From the NCBI RefSeq assembly GCF_013283785.1, contig NZ_JABCPZ010000070.1, positions 1-44,216 on the forward strand: a stretch of DNA of 44,216 nt. The letters run 5' to 3'. The position numbers and the translations under genes were made by a program. Shown one piece after another: positions 1 through 8,541 of this stretch. Position 1 is the stretch's first letter; the number at the start of each line of letters is the position of its first letter. The DNA is from Nonomuraea antri (GTDB lineage Bacteria; Actinomycetota; Actinomycetes; Streptosporangiales; Streptosporangiaceae). The notes under the pieces were generated by a model that made no database searches, had not been told where the DNA came from, and saw only the letters and a list, made by a program, of their open reading frames with translations.

Positions 1-27
1 GTTGCGGGGTGGGCGCTGATGGGCCGG

Positions 28-915
28 TCAGGCCGCGGCCGCGGGGTGGCCGACGGCGGCGAGCAGGGCGGCGGACATGGCCTGGTGGCCGGCCGCGTTG
101 GGGTGCAGGCCGGCCGAGTCCACGCCCTCCATCGGCTCCATCCACCGGGTTCCGACCGGCTTGCACAGGTCGTGGCCGATCGAGCCGGTGTAGGTGTCGA
201 CGTAGCCAGCGCCGTGGGCCGCCGCCCGCGTGGCGAGCATGGCGTTGAGCCGCTTCTCCACGTCACGCAGCCAGGGGGCGTCGCCTCTGGAGATCGGGAC
301 GGTCGAGTAACAGTTGCCGCCGTCGTCCGGCATGATGACCGGGTAGCCCACGACCAGGACGCGCGCGGCCGGTGAGCGCCGCTTGATCTCCTGGAGCACG
401 GTGTCGAGCTTGTGGCCGGTGTCCGTGATGCGCCGGCCGATCTCGTCGGTGCCGGCGAGCGTGTAGCTGGTCTTGCACGGCGAGCCGAACGGGTTGAGCT
501 TGCCCAGGATCACGCAGCGGGCGATGACGCCGCTGACGTTGATGTCGTTGCCGCCGATGCCGAGGGTGACCAGGGCGGTGTCCGGGCGCAGGGCGTCGAG
601 CTGGGGTGCGGCGGTGCCCTGCGTGGCGGTCATGTGCGCGGTGGTCGCGCCGGCGCAGCTCACGTCGGTGAGTGCGGTCCCGGGCAGCGCAGCCGCGGTC
701 AGGGTCGGGTAGTTGCGGTCCGAGCGGCCGCAGTTGGCGTCGGTCTGGTTCGGGATCTCCGGCCCGGCCGTGTAGGAGTCGCCGAGCGCCACGTACTGGC
801 CGACGACGGCCGAGGCGGAGGCGGCAGCGGGGGGTTGGACGGCGGCGGTCGCGAGAGCGGCTCCCGCGGCGAGCGCGAGAAGCGTCTTCCTGTGCCGTGG
901 ACTGACTGCGGGCAT
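28..915 (-). CDS. Secreted SGNH/GDSL hydrolase (lipase/esterase)
   Basis: Predicted extracellular esterase or lipase of 295 residues. The chosen ATG has GAGGTG six bases upstream; an in-frame extension to 1131 has no comparable ribosome site. Residues 1 to about 36 form a signal peptide (basic start, then an Ala/Leu stretch). The SGNH blocks are in order: GDSYTAG with nucleophile Ser47, a mid-protein Gly, GIGGNDINV carrying the block III Asn, and LHPNAAGH near the C terminus with the catalytic Asp/His pair. Paired cysteines (NCGRSDRN, DVSCAG, ARCVILG, SPCKTS, GNCYS, DLCKP) suggest three disulfides, as in secreted Streptomyces lipases. It is divergent from the protease at 1168. The natural substrate cannot be told from sequence. 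Confidence 0.9.
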   Translation of the reverse strand: MPAVSPRHRKTLLALAAGAALATAAVQPPAAASASAVVGQYVALGDSYTAGPEIPNQTDANCGRSDRNYPTLTAAALPGTALTDVSCAGATTAHMTATQGTAAPQLDALRPDTALVTLGIGGNDINVSGVIARCVILGKLNPFGSPCKTSYTLAGTDEIGRRITDTGHKLDTVLQEIKRRSPAARVLVVGYPVIMPDDGGNCYSTVPISRGDAPWLRDVEKRLNAMLATRAAAHGAGYVDTYTGSIGHDLCKPVGTRWMEPMEGVDSAGLHPNAAGHQAMSAALLAAVGHPAAAA

Positions 916-1038
916 GGCCACCTCACTGGTACGGGTCGAGTACGAGGCTCCGCCGACGCTCCCGGCACGCGAAACCGGTGCGTCGGCGGCGAAACGAACG
1001 CCGTGCGCACAGCGTGAACGGCGCGAACGCCGTTTACC

Positions 1039-1082
1039 TACCAAGTGGTAAGAATGACCTTGAGCGGCCCGCGCGTCAAGGT
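1039..1082. promoter_or_regulatory. Two adjacent palindromes in a divergent promoter region
   Basis: Between the SGNH hydrolase and the protease there is TACCA-AG-TGGTA (1039-1050), then ACCTTGA and TCAAGGT separated by 12 bases (1057-1082). On the minus strand a possible -35 TTGACG (1074-1079) lies 17 bases from a weak -10 CATTCT (1051-1056), so the first palindrome sits just downstream of that -10, a typical repressor position. The arms resemble TetR-type operators. The promoter assignment is inference. Confidence 0.35.
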
Positions 1083-1167
1083 CCCGGGGCACTTCCAGCC
1101 CCGTCCCTACGGGGGTTCCAGTCGACTCCAAGCCACCAACAAGCGGCGTACTCCACGATGAGCGCCT

Positions 1168-3042
1168 GTGAGCGGAAATATCAGAAGAAGGTTCATGCGG
1201 ATCGTCGCGGCGGCGGCGATCGCGCTCCCGGTCGCGCTGACCGCGTTACCGGCGGCAGCGGCAGACGACAACCCGGACGAGCGGCCCGACATCGCGGTCG
1301 GCACCTGGCTGGCCGCGCGTACCCAGCCCGCCGTGCAGCTGACCAGCTTCACCTACACCGGCACTGTCGTCGTGCCCACCAGCACGCTGAACGAGACCAC
1401 GTTCAACCAGCTCGTCGAGGCGGCCACCGCGGCCGTCCTGGCCGGCAAGATCTCCTCGGACGAGCGCAGCATCGCCAAGTGGATGTTCCAGCGCATCGCG
1501 GCCGACGTCGACACCTATCTCACCTCGACCACGCCGGAACGCACGGTCGAGGCCGAGGTCGGCGGCATGTGCACCGGCTGGTGGATCACCCCCGACGGTT
1601 ACATGGTCACCGGCGCGCACTGCGTCCAGGTCGGCGAGACCGAGCTGAGCCAGCTGTTCGCGCAGCAGGCGCTGGCCAAGTTCAACAAGCAGGACGCCCA
1701 GGAGATCATCAAGGGCCTGCAGGGCATCGAGGCGGACGAGGAGATCGTCAAGCTGGCCCAGCAGATCTACGTCACGTTCAACAGCAGCCACATGCAGATC
1801 CGCAACCTGAAGCAGAGCCTGTCGGTGATGCAGAGCCTGCCCGGCGGTGGCGTGGACAAGACGGCCAAGGCCGTCCCGGCCGAGCTCGTGTCGGTGGGCG
1901 AGAGCTACCCGGGCAAGGACTTCGCGCTGTTGAAGGTCAACGGTCAGCAGAACCTGCCGACCGTGCCGCTCGGTGACGACGCGGACGTGCGCACCGGCGA
2001 CACCCTTTACATCAGCGGCTTCCCCGGCCTGGTCACCAACACGCCGTTCTTCAGCCTGGAGTCCAGGCTCGAACCGGCGCTGACCGAGGGCCCGTACAAC
2101 GCCAAGCGCGCGACGCAGAGCGGGGTGCCGTACATCCAGACCCAGGCGCCTTCGTACAAGGGCAACTCCGGCGGCCCGGTGTTCAGCAAGGACGGCAAGG
2201 TCATCGGCATGCTCATCGCCGGCACCGTGAGCGAGAGCGGTGAGGCGTCGGAGAGCGAGAGCTTCGTCCTGCCGGTGAGCATCATCAAGGAGAAGCTCAG
2301 CGAGAAGAACGTCAAGCCGGCCCAGGCCCTCACGACGACCCGCTACAACGAGGCGCTCAACGACTTCTTCCGCAACTACTACGAGGACGCGCTGCCGAAG
2401 TTCCGCGAGGTCCAGGCGCTGTTCCCGAACCACCCGTACGTCGCGAAGTACATCAGCGACTCCCAGGGCGCCATCTCGGCGGGCAAGGACGAATCGCCCC
2501 AGCCCATCCTGCTCTGGGTGTTGATCGGGGTCGGCGTGCTGCTGGTCCTGGTGCTCATCCTGGTGCTGGTCAAGGCCCTGCGCCGGCGCGGTTCGCGGCG
2601 CGAGCCCGCCATCATCTCGCCCCAGCCCGCCGGTTCGTACGGCCAGGTGCCGCCGCCCCCGTGGCAGCAGCTCCCCGCGGGCCAGGCTCAGGTGTCACCC
2701 CCGGTCCAGCAGGGCCAGGGCGGCGGTTACGGTCAGGGCGGTTACGGTCAGGGCGGTTACAGCGCCGGTCCGTACGGCTCGCCGCCTCCGCAGCAGGGCG
2801 GATCTCCCTACGGCGCCGGACCGTACGGCGCCGCCCAGCCCGGTTACCCGCAGGGGCAGGCCCAGGGCCAGGCCCAGGGACAGGCGCAGCAGCCCGGTGG
2901 CCCCGGTGGCGGTCCGACCCGCGCGGTCCGCTACGGCCAGTTCTCGCCGCCCGCGGATCACCAGGCTCAGCCGCAGACCGACCTGGAGCGGCAGATCGCC
3001 GACCTCCAGCGCCAGCTCGGCCAGCGGCCGCCGGACGCGTGA
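1168..3042 (+). CDS. Membrane-anchored trypsin-like serine protease with a Gly/Gln-rich tail
   Basis: Chymotrypsin/HtrA-like protease of 624 residues. A signal peptide covers residues 1-32. The triad is visible as His151 in TGAHC, Asp251 in KDFALLKV and Ser334 in GNSGGP. An insertion of about 90 residues separates His from Asp. Residues 392-425 look like one TPR-type helical hairpin, with no PDZ domain evident. A transmembrane helix (about 447-469) is followed by KALRRRGSRR, so the last 150 residues should be cytoplasmic. That tail is low-complexity, with GGYGQ repeats and QGQA repeats, and ends in a short amphipathic segment (LERQIADLQRQLGQ). The start is GTG 1168; ATG 1195 would keep the signal peptide and is a possible alternative. 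The protease domain faces outside; its target is unknown. Confidence 0.88.
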   Translation: MSGNIRRRFMRIVAAAAIALPVALTALPAAAADDNPDERPDIAVGTWLAARTQPAVQLTSFTYTGTVVVPTSTLNETTFNQLVEAATAAVLAGKISSDERSIAKWMFQRIAADVDTYLTSTTPERTVEAEVGGMCTGWWITPDGYMVTGAHCVQVGETELSQLFAQQALAKFNKQDAQEIIKGLQGIEADEEIVKLAQQIYVTFNSSHMQIRNLKQSLSVMQSLPGGGVDKTAKAVPAELVSVGESYPGKDFALLKVNGQQNLPTVPLGDDADVRTGDTLYISGFPGLVTNTPFFSLESRLEPALTEGPYNAKRATQSGVPYIQTQAPSYKGNSGGPVFSKDGKVIGMLIAGTVSESGEASESESFVLPVSIIKEKLSEKNVKPAQALTTTRYNEALNDFFRNYYEDALPKFREVQALFPNHPYVAKYISDSQGAISAGKDESPQPILLWVLIGVGVLLVLVLILVLVKALRRRGSRREPAIISPQPAGSYGQVPPPPWQQLPAGQAQVSPPVQQGQGGGYGQGGYGQGGYSAGPYGSPPPQQGGSPYGAGPYGAAQPGYPQGQAQGQAQGQAQQPGGPGGGPTRAVRYGQFSPPADHQAQPQTDLERQIADLQRQLGQRPPDA

Positions 3043-3130
3043 CGCCCGGCGACGACGAGGCGCCGCACCTCGGCGGCGCCGTGATCGGCCCATGTCCCGG
3101 CCCGGCGTAGATACGCCCAGCCGGGATCGG

Positions 3131-3226
3131 CCTGTCGGGACCGCCTGGTCGGAACGGTCTGTTCGGACCGGTCTGTTCGGGTCGCCCGTTCGGAACGGCC
3201 TGTTCGGAACGGCCTATTCGGGGGCC
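3131..3226. repeat. 14-base tandem repeat between convergent genes
   Basis: Seven imperfect copies of a unit close to CCTGTTCGGAACGG run from 3131 to 3226; one copy is 13 bases and the first is degenerate. The unit is nearly self-complementary (CCGTTC-G-GAACGG), so the array can fold on either strand. It fills most of the gap between the protease stop and the monooxygenase stop (3214) and enters the last codons of the latter. A bidirectional transcription stop is possible; there is no U-tract. Confidence 0.7.
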
Positions 3227-4398
3227 CGGGCCGGGATGAGCCTGGCCGGGATGAGCCGGGCCATTCGTGTCCCCAGCCAGCCGGCCCCGTAGTACACCCG
3301 CGGCGGCAGCCGTCTGAGCCAGCTCGAATGCCGCTGGCCGAGCAGCGCGAACATCTGCATCGGCGGCAGGTCGATGTAGCGCGTGAGATTCTCGTAGAAG
3401 TGGGCGCTGTTGCTCGCCGCCCGCCGCGTCATCTTGATCGCGGCCTGGCGCTCCTTCTGGTACGAGGCCAGCGCCTGTGACAGGTCGTCCGTCTCGTGCA
3501 GTGCCTCGGTCAGGAAGACCGCGTCGCCCAGCGCGAGTGCCGTGCCCGCGCCGATCGAGTAGTGCGTGGTGTGCGCGGCGTCCCCGACGAGCACCAGCTT
3601 GTCCTTGAACCACCTGCGGTTGGTCACGGTGCGGAAGGTCAGCCAGTGCGCGGTGCCCTCGGGCTGCGCGCGGCCGATCAGCCGGTGACCGTCTAGCACC
3701 TCGGCGAAGAGCTTCTCCAGCAGCGACAGGCTGTCGGCCTCGTTCGTCTCGTGCAGTCCGAGCCCCCGCCACGTCTCGGGCGCGCACTCGATGACGCAGG
3801 TGCTGTGGTCCTTGCCGAAGCCGTAGCCGTAACACCAGATCCAGCCGTGCTCGGTCTCGACGAACGAGAACGTGAACGAGGTGAAGATCTTGGTGGTGCC
3901 GAGCCACATGTAGACGTTGCGCCCGGTCCTGACCTCGGTGCCGAAGTGGGCGGCGTGGGGTTCGCGCAGCGCGCTGTTGACCCCGTCGCCGGCGACGATC
4001 AGGTCGGCGTCGGCCACCTCCTCCTGGCCGGTGATCTCGCGCTCGTACTCGACGCGGACGCCGAGGGAGCGGGCCCGCTCGTCGAGGATGCCGAGCAGGG
4101 CGCGGCGGCCGATGCCGAAGCCCTCGTCGCCCGGCTCGATCAGCACCGACGCGCGATCGTGGATGCGGGCGTCCCAGGTGTTCCAGCGGACCGAGTTGGC
4201 CTTGATGGTCTGGGCGGACTCGGGGTCGGCCGCGTAGAGGTTGTCGAAGAGCTCGTCCCAGTAGGTGACGCCCCATCCGTACGTCGAGCCGGCCGGGTTC
4301 CGTTCGTAGATGGTGATGTCGTGCGACGGGTCCACCCGCTTCATCAGGATCGAGAAGTACAGGCTGGCGGGTCCGCCGCCGACGCAGGCGATCTTCAC
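3214..4398 (-). CDS. FAD-dependent aromatic monooxygenase (salicylyl-CoA 5-hydroxylase N-terminal type)
   Basis: Class A flavoprotein monooxygenase of 394 residues. Near the N terminus IACVGGGPASLYF is the FAD dinucleotide-binding loop; LIVAGDGVNSALRE is the DG motif and LVGDAAHTTHYSIGAG the GD motif. The start, the YGWGVTYWDE segment and the 'AADPESA' segment resemble the N-terminal half of salicylyl-CoA 5-hydroxylase and 2-aminobenzoyl-CoA monooxygenase, but the second, old-yellow-enzyme-like half of those bifunctional proteins is missing. I chose GTG 4398 because GGGGGA lies four bases upstream; an upstream TTG at 4410 falls on that ribosome site. The C terminus carries a repeated LIPAR segment. 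The upstream gap holds a small inverted repeat CTAT-GACTG-ATAG (4431-4443). The substrate, possibly an aryl-CoA or a free aromatic acid, is not determined. Confidence 0.85.
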   Translation of the reverse strand: MKIACVGGGPASLYFSILMKRVDPSHDITIYERNPAGSTYGWGVTYWDELFDNLYAADPESAQTIKANSVRWNTWDARIHDRASVLIEPGDEGFGIGRRALLGILDERARSLGVRVEYEREITGQEEVADADLIVAGDGVNSALREPHAAHFGTEVRTGRNVYMWLGTTKIFTSFTFSFVETEHGWIWCYGYGFGKDHSTCVIECAPETWRGLGLHETNEADSLSLLEKLFAEVLDGHRLIGRAQPEGTAHWLTFRTVTNRRWFKDKLVLVGDAAHTTHYSIGAGTALALGDAVFLTEALHETDDLSQALASYQKERQAAIKMTRRAASNSAHFYENLTRYIDLPPMQMFALLGQRHSSWLRRLPPRVYYGAGWLGTRMARLIPARLIPARAPE

Positions 4399-4478
4399 GG
4401 TATCCCCCAATATCGCGCAGAGTAGCCAATCTATGACTGATAGTAGCAGAACGGACTAAAGGCCCAGATGGCGGCCCA

Positions 4479-4889
4479 TCACAGCTCGCCCCGGGCCCAG
4501 GCCTCCGCCTCGGCGTCGACCGCGTGCGCGGCCGGTCGCGGCGGCCGGGCCCGGGCCGCCCAGCGCCGCAGCCCGGGCGCCAGGCGTTCCGCGCTCTCCG
4601 GCCGCAGGCTTCCGTCCGCGGCGAAGCAGGCCAGGACCGGGGCGGCGGCCTGATCGCCGGCGTCGCAGCGTGTGCACAGCAGGACCTCGCTGACCACCCG
4701 GAACGCGTGCCCCGACGCGTTCGTCCAGACGTGCGGCAGCCGCACGACGGCCACGACGGCGGCGGCCCGGCACCGCGGGCACACCGGGTTCCCGCTCGCG
4801 AGGGGATCCCCGCTCAGGGCCGCGTCCCCGCTCAGGACCGGATCGTTGCTCAGGGCCGGATCGCTGCTCACGGCCGGGTCCACGCTCAC
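4479..4889 (-). CDS. Small zinc-ribbon protein (DUF6300-like), coupled to dnaE
   Basis: Protein of 136 residues with two CxxC pairs (CPRC and CTRC, about 35 residues apart) forming a likely zinc ribbon. The segment between them (RLPHVWTNASGHAF) and the 'SEVLLCTRCD' pattern resemble the actinobacterial DUF6300 family, from memory. The N terminus is five imperfect copies of a (S/N)DPxLS hexapeptide, which looks like local repeat expansion rather than a folded domain. It starts with GTG at 4889 and overlaps the dnaE stop by four bases (GTGA), so translation is probably coupled. Function unknown; a link to replication would be inference from position only. Confidence 0.7.
   Translation of the reverse strand: MSVDPAVSSDPALSNDPVLSGDAALSGDPLASGNPVCPRCRAAAVVAVVRLPHVWTNASGHAFRVVSEVLLCTRCDAGDQAAAPVLACFAADGSLRPESAERLAPGLRRWAARARPPRPAAHAVDAEAEAWARGEL
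4804..4889 (-). repeat. 18-base tandem repeat coding for hexapeptides
   Basis: Nearly five 18-base units (4804-4821, 4822-4839, 4840-4857, 4858-4875, partial 4876-4889) share the core GCTCAGGGCC on the plus strand. They keep frame in the zinc-ribbon gene and begin exactly at its start codon, so unit gain or loss would alter only the N-terminal extension. Confidence 0.8.
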
Positions 4890-7800
4890 GATCCGCTGAT
4901 CGCGGCGGCCCCGAGCAGGGCCTTGACGTCGCCGTAGAACGCCGGTTCCGCGGCGACCAGGAACGGGCGCAGGCTCAGCAGCACGCTCCCCGCGCCCCGG
5001 CGGTGCACCCGCACGTGGACGGGCGCCCGTCCGGGATGGGTGAGCAGGATGTGCTTGAACTCCGCGACCAGGCGCGGGGTGAGCTGGGCCTCCTGCAGGG
5101 TGATCAGCACGGGCGGCTCGGCCCCGGCCAGGGAGACGTCGAGCGGCGTGATCTCCTCGACGTACAGGCTGGTCGTCTCGTCACGCACGTTGACCCGGCC
5201 GCGCACCGCGATCACCCGGTCCTGGGCGGGCACCTCGCCGTACAACGCGTAGGTCTTGGGGAAGACGAGGCATTCCACCGCGGCGTCGTGGTCCTCCAGC
5301 GTGACGATCGCCCACGGGCTGCCCTGCTTGGTGACCTTGCGCTGCAGGCCGGAGACGATGCCGCTGACCCGGGCCGCCGCGTCCTGCCGCCCGGCCGACA
5401 GCAGGTCGGCGATGGTGGTGTCGCGGTGGGCGTCCAGGACGTGCTCGGCGCCGTCGAGCGGGTGGCCGGAGACGTACAGGCCGAGCATCTCGCGTTCCAG
5501 GGCCAGTCTGGTGGGGGTGTCCCACTCGCCCTCGGGCACGTCGACGGAGAACGCGTCGTCGCGGCCCGGCTCGCCGAACAGCGAGTCCTGGCCCCTGGCC
5601 GCGTTCCGCTTGAGGTCGATGACCGCGTCGACGGCCTGCTCGTGCACCGCGACCAGGCCCTTGCGCGGATGGCCCAGGCCGTCGAAGGCCCCGGCCTTGG
5701 CCAGCGACTCGATGACCCGCTTGGCGCAGACCACGGCCGGGACCTTGGCCAGGAAGTCGTCGAAGCTCGCGTACGGCCCCGCGGACTCGCGGGCGGCGAC
5801 GATCGCGTCCACCACCCCGGCTCCGACGTTGCGCACCGCGCCCAGGCCGAAGCGGATGTCGGCGCCGACCGCGGCGAAGTCCAGCCGGCTCGCGTTGACG
5901 TCCGGCGGCAGCACCTTGATGCCCATGCGGCGGCAGTCGGCCAGGTAGACGGCCATCTTGTCCTTGTCGTCGCCGACCGAGGTGAGCAGCGCGGCCAGGT
6001 ACTCCTGCGGATGGTTGGCCTTGAGATAGGCGGTCCAGTACGAGACCAGGCCGTACCCGGCGGTGTGCGACTTGTTGAAGCCGTAGCCGCTGAACGGGAC
6101 CAGGACGTCCCAGACCGCCTTGACCGCCGCGGCGGAGAAGCCGCGCTCGCGCATGCCGGCCGAGAACCGGCCCCACTCGGCGTCCAGCACCTCTTTCTTC
6201 TTCTTGCCCATGGCCCTGCGCAGCATGTCGGCGGCGCCCAGCGAGTACCCGGCCAGCCGCTGGGCGATGGCCATCACCTGCTCCTGGAAGACGACCAGGT
6301 GGTAGGTGTCGCCCAGGATGGGTTCGAGCGCGTCGGCCAGTTCGGGATGGATCGGCTCGACCGGCTGCCTGCCCGTCTTGCGCAACGCGTAGTTGGTGTG
6401 TGCGTTCATCTCCATCGGGCCCGGCCGGTAGAGCGCGTTCACGGCCGCGATGTCGGTGAACGTGGTGGGCCGCATCAGTTTCAGCAGCACCCGCATGCCG
6501 CCGCTGTCGAGCTGGAACACCCCGAGCGTGTCGCCGCGGGCGAGCAGTTCGTACGTCCTGGCGTCGTCCAGCGGGACGTCGAGCACGTCGATCTCGACGC
6601 CCTTGTTGGCCCGCACGTTCGCGATCGCGTCGCCGATGACGGTGAGGTTGCGCAGGCCGAGGAAGTCCATCTTCAGCAGGCCCATGTCCTCGGCCTGGGT
6701 GAAGGGGAACCCGGTGACCACCGGGCCGTCCGCCTTGGGCCTGACCAGCGGGATCACGTCGATCAGCGGCTCGGCGGACAGGATCACGCCCGCCGCGTGG
6801 ATCCCGGTGCCCCGGGTGAGCCCCTCGATGCCGGCCGCGGTGTCGATCACTCGCTTGACGTCCGGGTCCTGCTCGTACATGCGGCGCAGCTCGGCCGCCT
6901 CGCCGTGACGGGCGTGGCGTTCGTCGTGGATGGCGGCCAGCGGGATCTCCTTGCCGCCGTCGGCGGCCGGGAAGGCCTTGGTGATGCGGTCGCCGACCGC
7001 GTACGGCAGGCCGAGCACCCGGCACGAGTCCTTGATCGCGGCCTTGGCCTTGATCGTGTTGAACGTGATGATCTGGCAGACCCGGTCCGCGCCGTACGTG
7101 CGGGTGACGTAGTCGATCATCTCGTCGCGCCGCCGGTCGTCGAAGTCGAGGTCGACGTCGGGCATGGAGACGCGTTCCGGGTTGAGGAAACGTTCGAAGA
7201 TGAGCTGGTGCTCGATCGGGTCGAGCTGCGTGATGCCGGTGCAGTAGGCGACGATCGAGCCGGTGGCCGAGCCGCGGCCCGGACCCAGGCCGATGCCGTT
7301 CTCGCGGGCGTGCCGGCAGATGTCGGCGACCACCAGGAAGTAGCCGGGGAAGCCCATGGCGTCGATGACCGACAGCTCGTGGTCGATGCGCTCCAGCACC
7401 TCGCGCGACGGGTGCGCGCCGTAACGGGCGCGCGCGCCGCGCAGGGTCTCCGCGCGCAGCCAGCTCGACTCGCTCTCACCTTCCGGGACGGGGAAGCGCG
7501 GCGTCAGGTCCCGGTGCGCGAACACCTCGCCGTAGTCGCCGACGCGCTCGGCGATCAGCAACGTGTTGTCGCAGGCCCCGGGCACCTCCCGGTCCCACAG
7601 GTCGCGCATCCGCGCGGCGGACTCGATGAAGTAGCCGCTGCCGGAGAACCTGAAGCGGTCGGCGTCGGCCAGGCGCTTGCCGGTGCCCACGCAGAGCAGC
7701 ACGTCGTGCGCCTGGGCCTGGTCCCGCGTGACGTAGTGGGAGTCGTTGGTGGCCAGCGGCGGCAGCGCGAGCTCCTTGCCGAGCCTGAGCAGGTCTTCGC

Positions 7801-8431
7801 GGACGCGGCGCTCGATGGGCAGCCCGTGGTCCATCAGTTCGAGGAAGAAGCCGTCCGGGCCGAAGATGTCGCGCAGGCGGGCGGCGGCCGCGACGGCCTG
7901 GTCGTACTGGCCGAGGCGGAGCCTGGTCTGCACCTCGCCCGACGGGCAGCCGGTGGTGGCGATGAGTCCCCGGCCGTGCTCGGCGAGCAGTTCCTCGTCC
8001 ATGCGCGGATATTTCTGGACGTGTCCTTCGAGCCAGGCGCGGGACTGCAGCCGGAACAGGTTACGCAGCCCCTCCGCACTGTCGGCCCACATCGTCAAGT
8101 GCGTGTACAGGCCGCGTCCTGAGACGTCACCGCCCTCGCCCGTCGCGTCGTCGGAGCGGCGCAGCGCCGGGTCGTCGCTGAAGTACACCGGCCCCCGGTG
8201 CCGCCGTCCGGCGGGGGCCACGTAGGCCTCGATGCCGATGATCGGCTTGATCCCGGCCCGGCGCGCCGCCTGATGGAACGCGTACGCCCCGTGCACGTTG
8301 CCGTGGTCGCTCATCGCCACGGCCGGCATTCCCTGCCGGGCGACCTCGTCCATCAGCAGGCCGACCTTCGCCGCGCCGTCGAGCATGCTGTACTCGGTGT
8401 GCACGTGGAGATGTACGAACGATTCCGTCAA
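4886..8431 (-). CDS. dnaE: DNA polymerase III subunit alpha
   Basis: Replicative DNA polymerase III alpha subunit (C-family polymerase), 1181 residues, close to the usual length of actinobacterial DnaE1. The PHP domain begins at FVHLHVHTEYSMLDGAAK and continues through AMSDHGNVHG and IGIEAYV. The polymerase core holds the catalytic acidic motif PDVDLDFDD (about residues 424-431), the upstream GPGRGSATGS loop and KMDFLGLRNLTV, which carries the third catalytic Asp. Helix-hairpin-helix and OB-fold regions follow (VSGIVSGLQRKVTKQGSPWA). I chose TTG 8431 because AGGAGG lies eight bases upstream; earlier in-frame starts add a sequence unlike the family. The LysR gene is divergent. Identity is very secure; whether this is the only DnaE of the genome cannot be seen. 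Confidence 0.96.
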   Translation of the reverse strand: MTESFVHLHVHTEYSMLDGAAKVGLLMDEVARQGMPAVAMSDHGNVHGAYAFHQAARRAGIKPIIGIEAYVAPAGRRHRGPVYFSDDPALRRSDDATGEGGDVSGRGLYTHLTMWADSAEGLRNLFRLQSRAWLEGHVQKYPRMDEELLAEHGRGLIATTGCPSGEVQTRLRLGQYDQAVAAAARLRDIFGPDGFFLELMDHGLPIERRVREDLLRLGKELALPPLATNDSHYVTRDQAQAHDVLLCVGTGKRLADADRFRFSGSGYFIESAARMRDLWDREVPGACDNTLLIAERVGDYGEVFAHRDLTPRFPVPEGESESSWLRAETLRGARARYGAHPSREVLERIDHELSVIDAMGFPGYFLVVADICRHARENGIGLGPGRGSATGSIVAYCTGITQLDPIEHQLIFERFLNPERVSMPDVDLDFDDRRRDEMIDYVTRTYGADRVCQIITFNTIKAKAAIKDSCRVLGLPYAVGDRITKAFPAADGGKEIPLAAIHDERHARHGEAAELRRMYEQDPDVKRVIDTAAGIEGLTRGTGIHAAGVILSAEPLIDVIPLVRPKADGPVVTGFPFTQAEDMGLLKMDFLGLRNLTVIGDAIANVRANKGVEIDVLDVPLDDARTYELLARGDTLGVFQLDSGGMRVLLKLMRPTTFTDIAAVNALYRPGPMEMNAHTNYALRKTGRQPVEPIHPELADALEPILGDTYHLVVFQEQVMAIAQRLAGYSLGAADMLRRAMGKKKKEVLDAEWGRFSAGMRERGFSAAAVKAVWDVLVPFSGYGFNKSHTAGYGLVSYWTAYLKANHPQEYLAALLTSVGDDKDKMAVYLADCRRMGIKVLPPDVNASRLDFAAVGADIRFGLGAVRNVGAGVVDAIVAARESAGPYASFDDFLAKVPAVVCAKRVIESLAKAGAFDGLGHPRKGLVAVHEQAVDAVIDLKRNAARGQDSLFGEPGRDDAFSVDVPEGEWDTPTRLALEREMLGLYVSGHPLDGAEHVLDAHRDTTIADLLSAGRQDAAARVSGIVSGLQRKVTKQGSPWAIVTLEDHDAAVECLVFPKTYALYGEVPAQDRVIAVRGRVNVRDETTSLYVEEITPLDVSLAGAEPPVLITLQEAQLTPRLVAEFKHILLTHPGRAPVHVRVHRRGAGSVLLSLRPFLVAAEPAFYGDVKALLGAAAISGS

Positions 8432-8445
8432 GGAACACGCCTCCT

Positions 8446-8541
8446 GGTTGTAGGCTCGCTGGCGAACTCGAGCATTCGACCCGAGGACGAGACCGGTTGT
8501 CCAACAAACGACACCCCGAAACACCACAACAGCTGGTTGTG
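8446..8541. promoter_or_regulatory. Repeated GGTTGT half-sites between dnaE and the LysR gene
   Basis: GGTTGT occurs at 8446-8451, 8495-8500 and 8535-8540. Two inverted pairs are present: TTGT-CCA-ACAA near 8497 and CACAAC-AGCTG-GTTGTG at 8525-8541. The last overlaps the likely GTG start of the regulator and the first abuts the dnaE ribosome site. This could be an autoregulatory LysR site; the assignment is inference. Confidence 0.3.

Noticed and set aside
3131..3226. CRISPR array
   Set aside because: Units are 14 bases, directly adjacent and without spacers, and there is no cas gene.
5003..8122. A 1039-codon open frame on the plus strand opposite dnaE
   Set aside because: High GC produces long antisense frames; its product is low-complexity and dnaE on the other strand is unambiguous.
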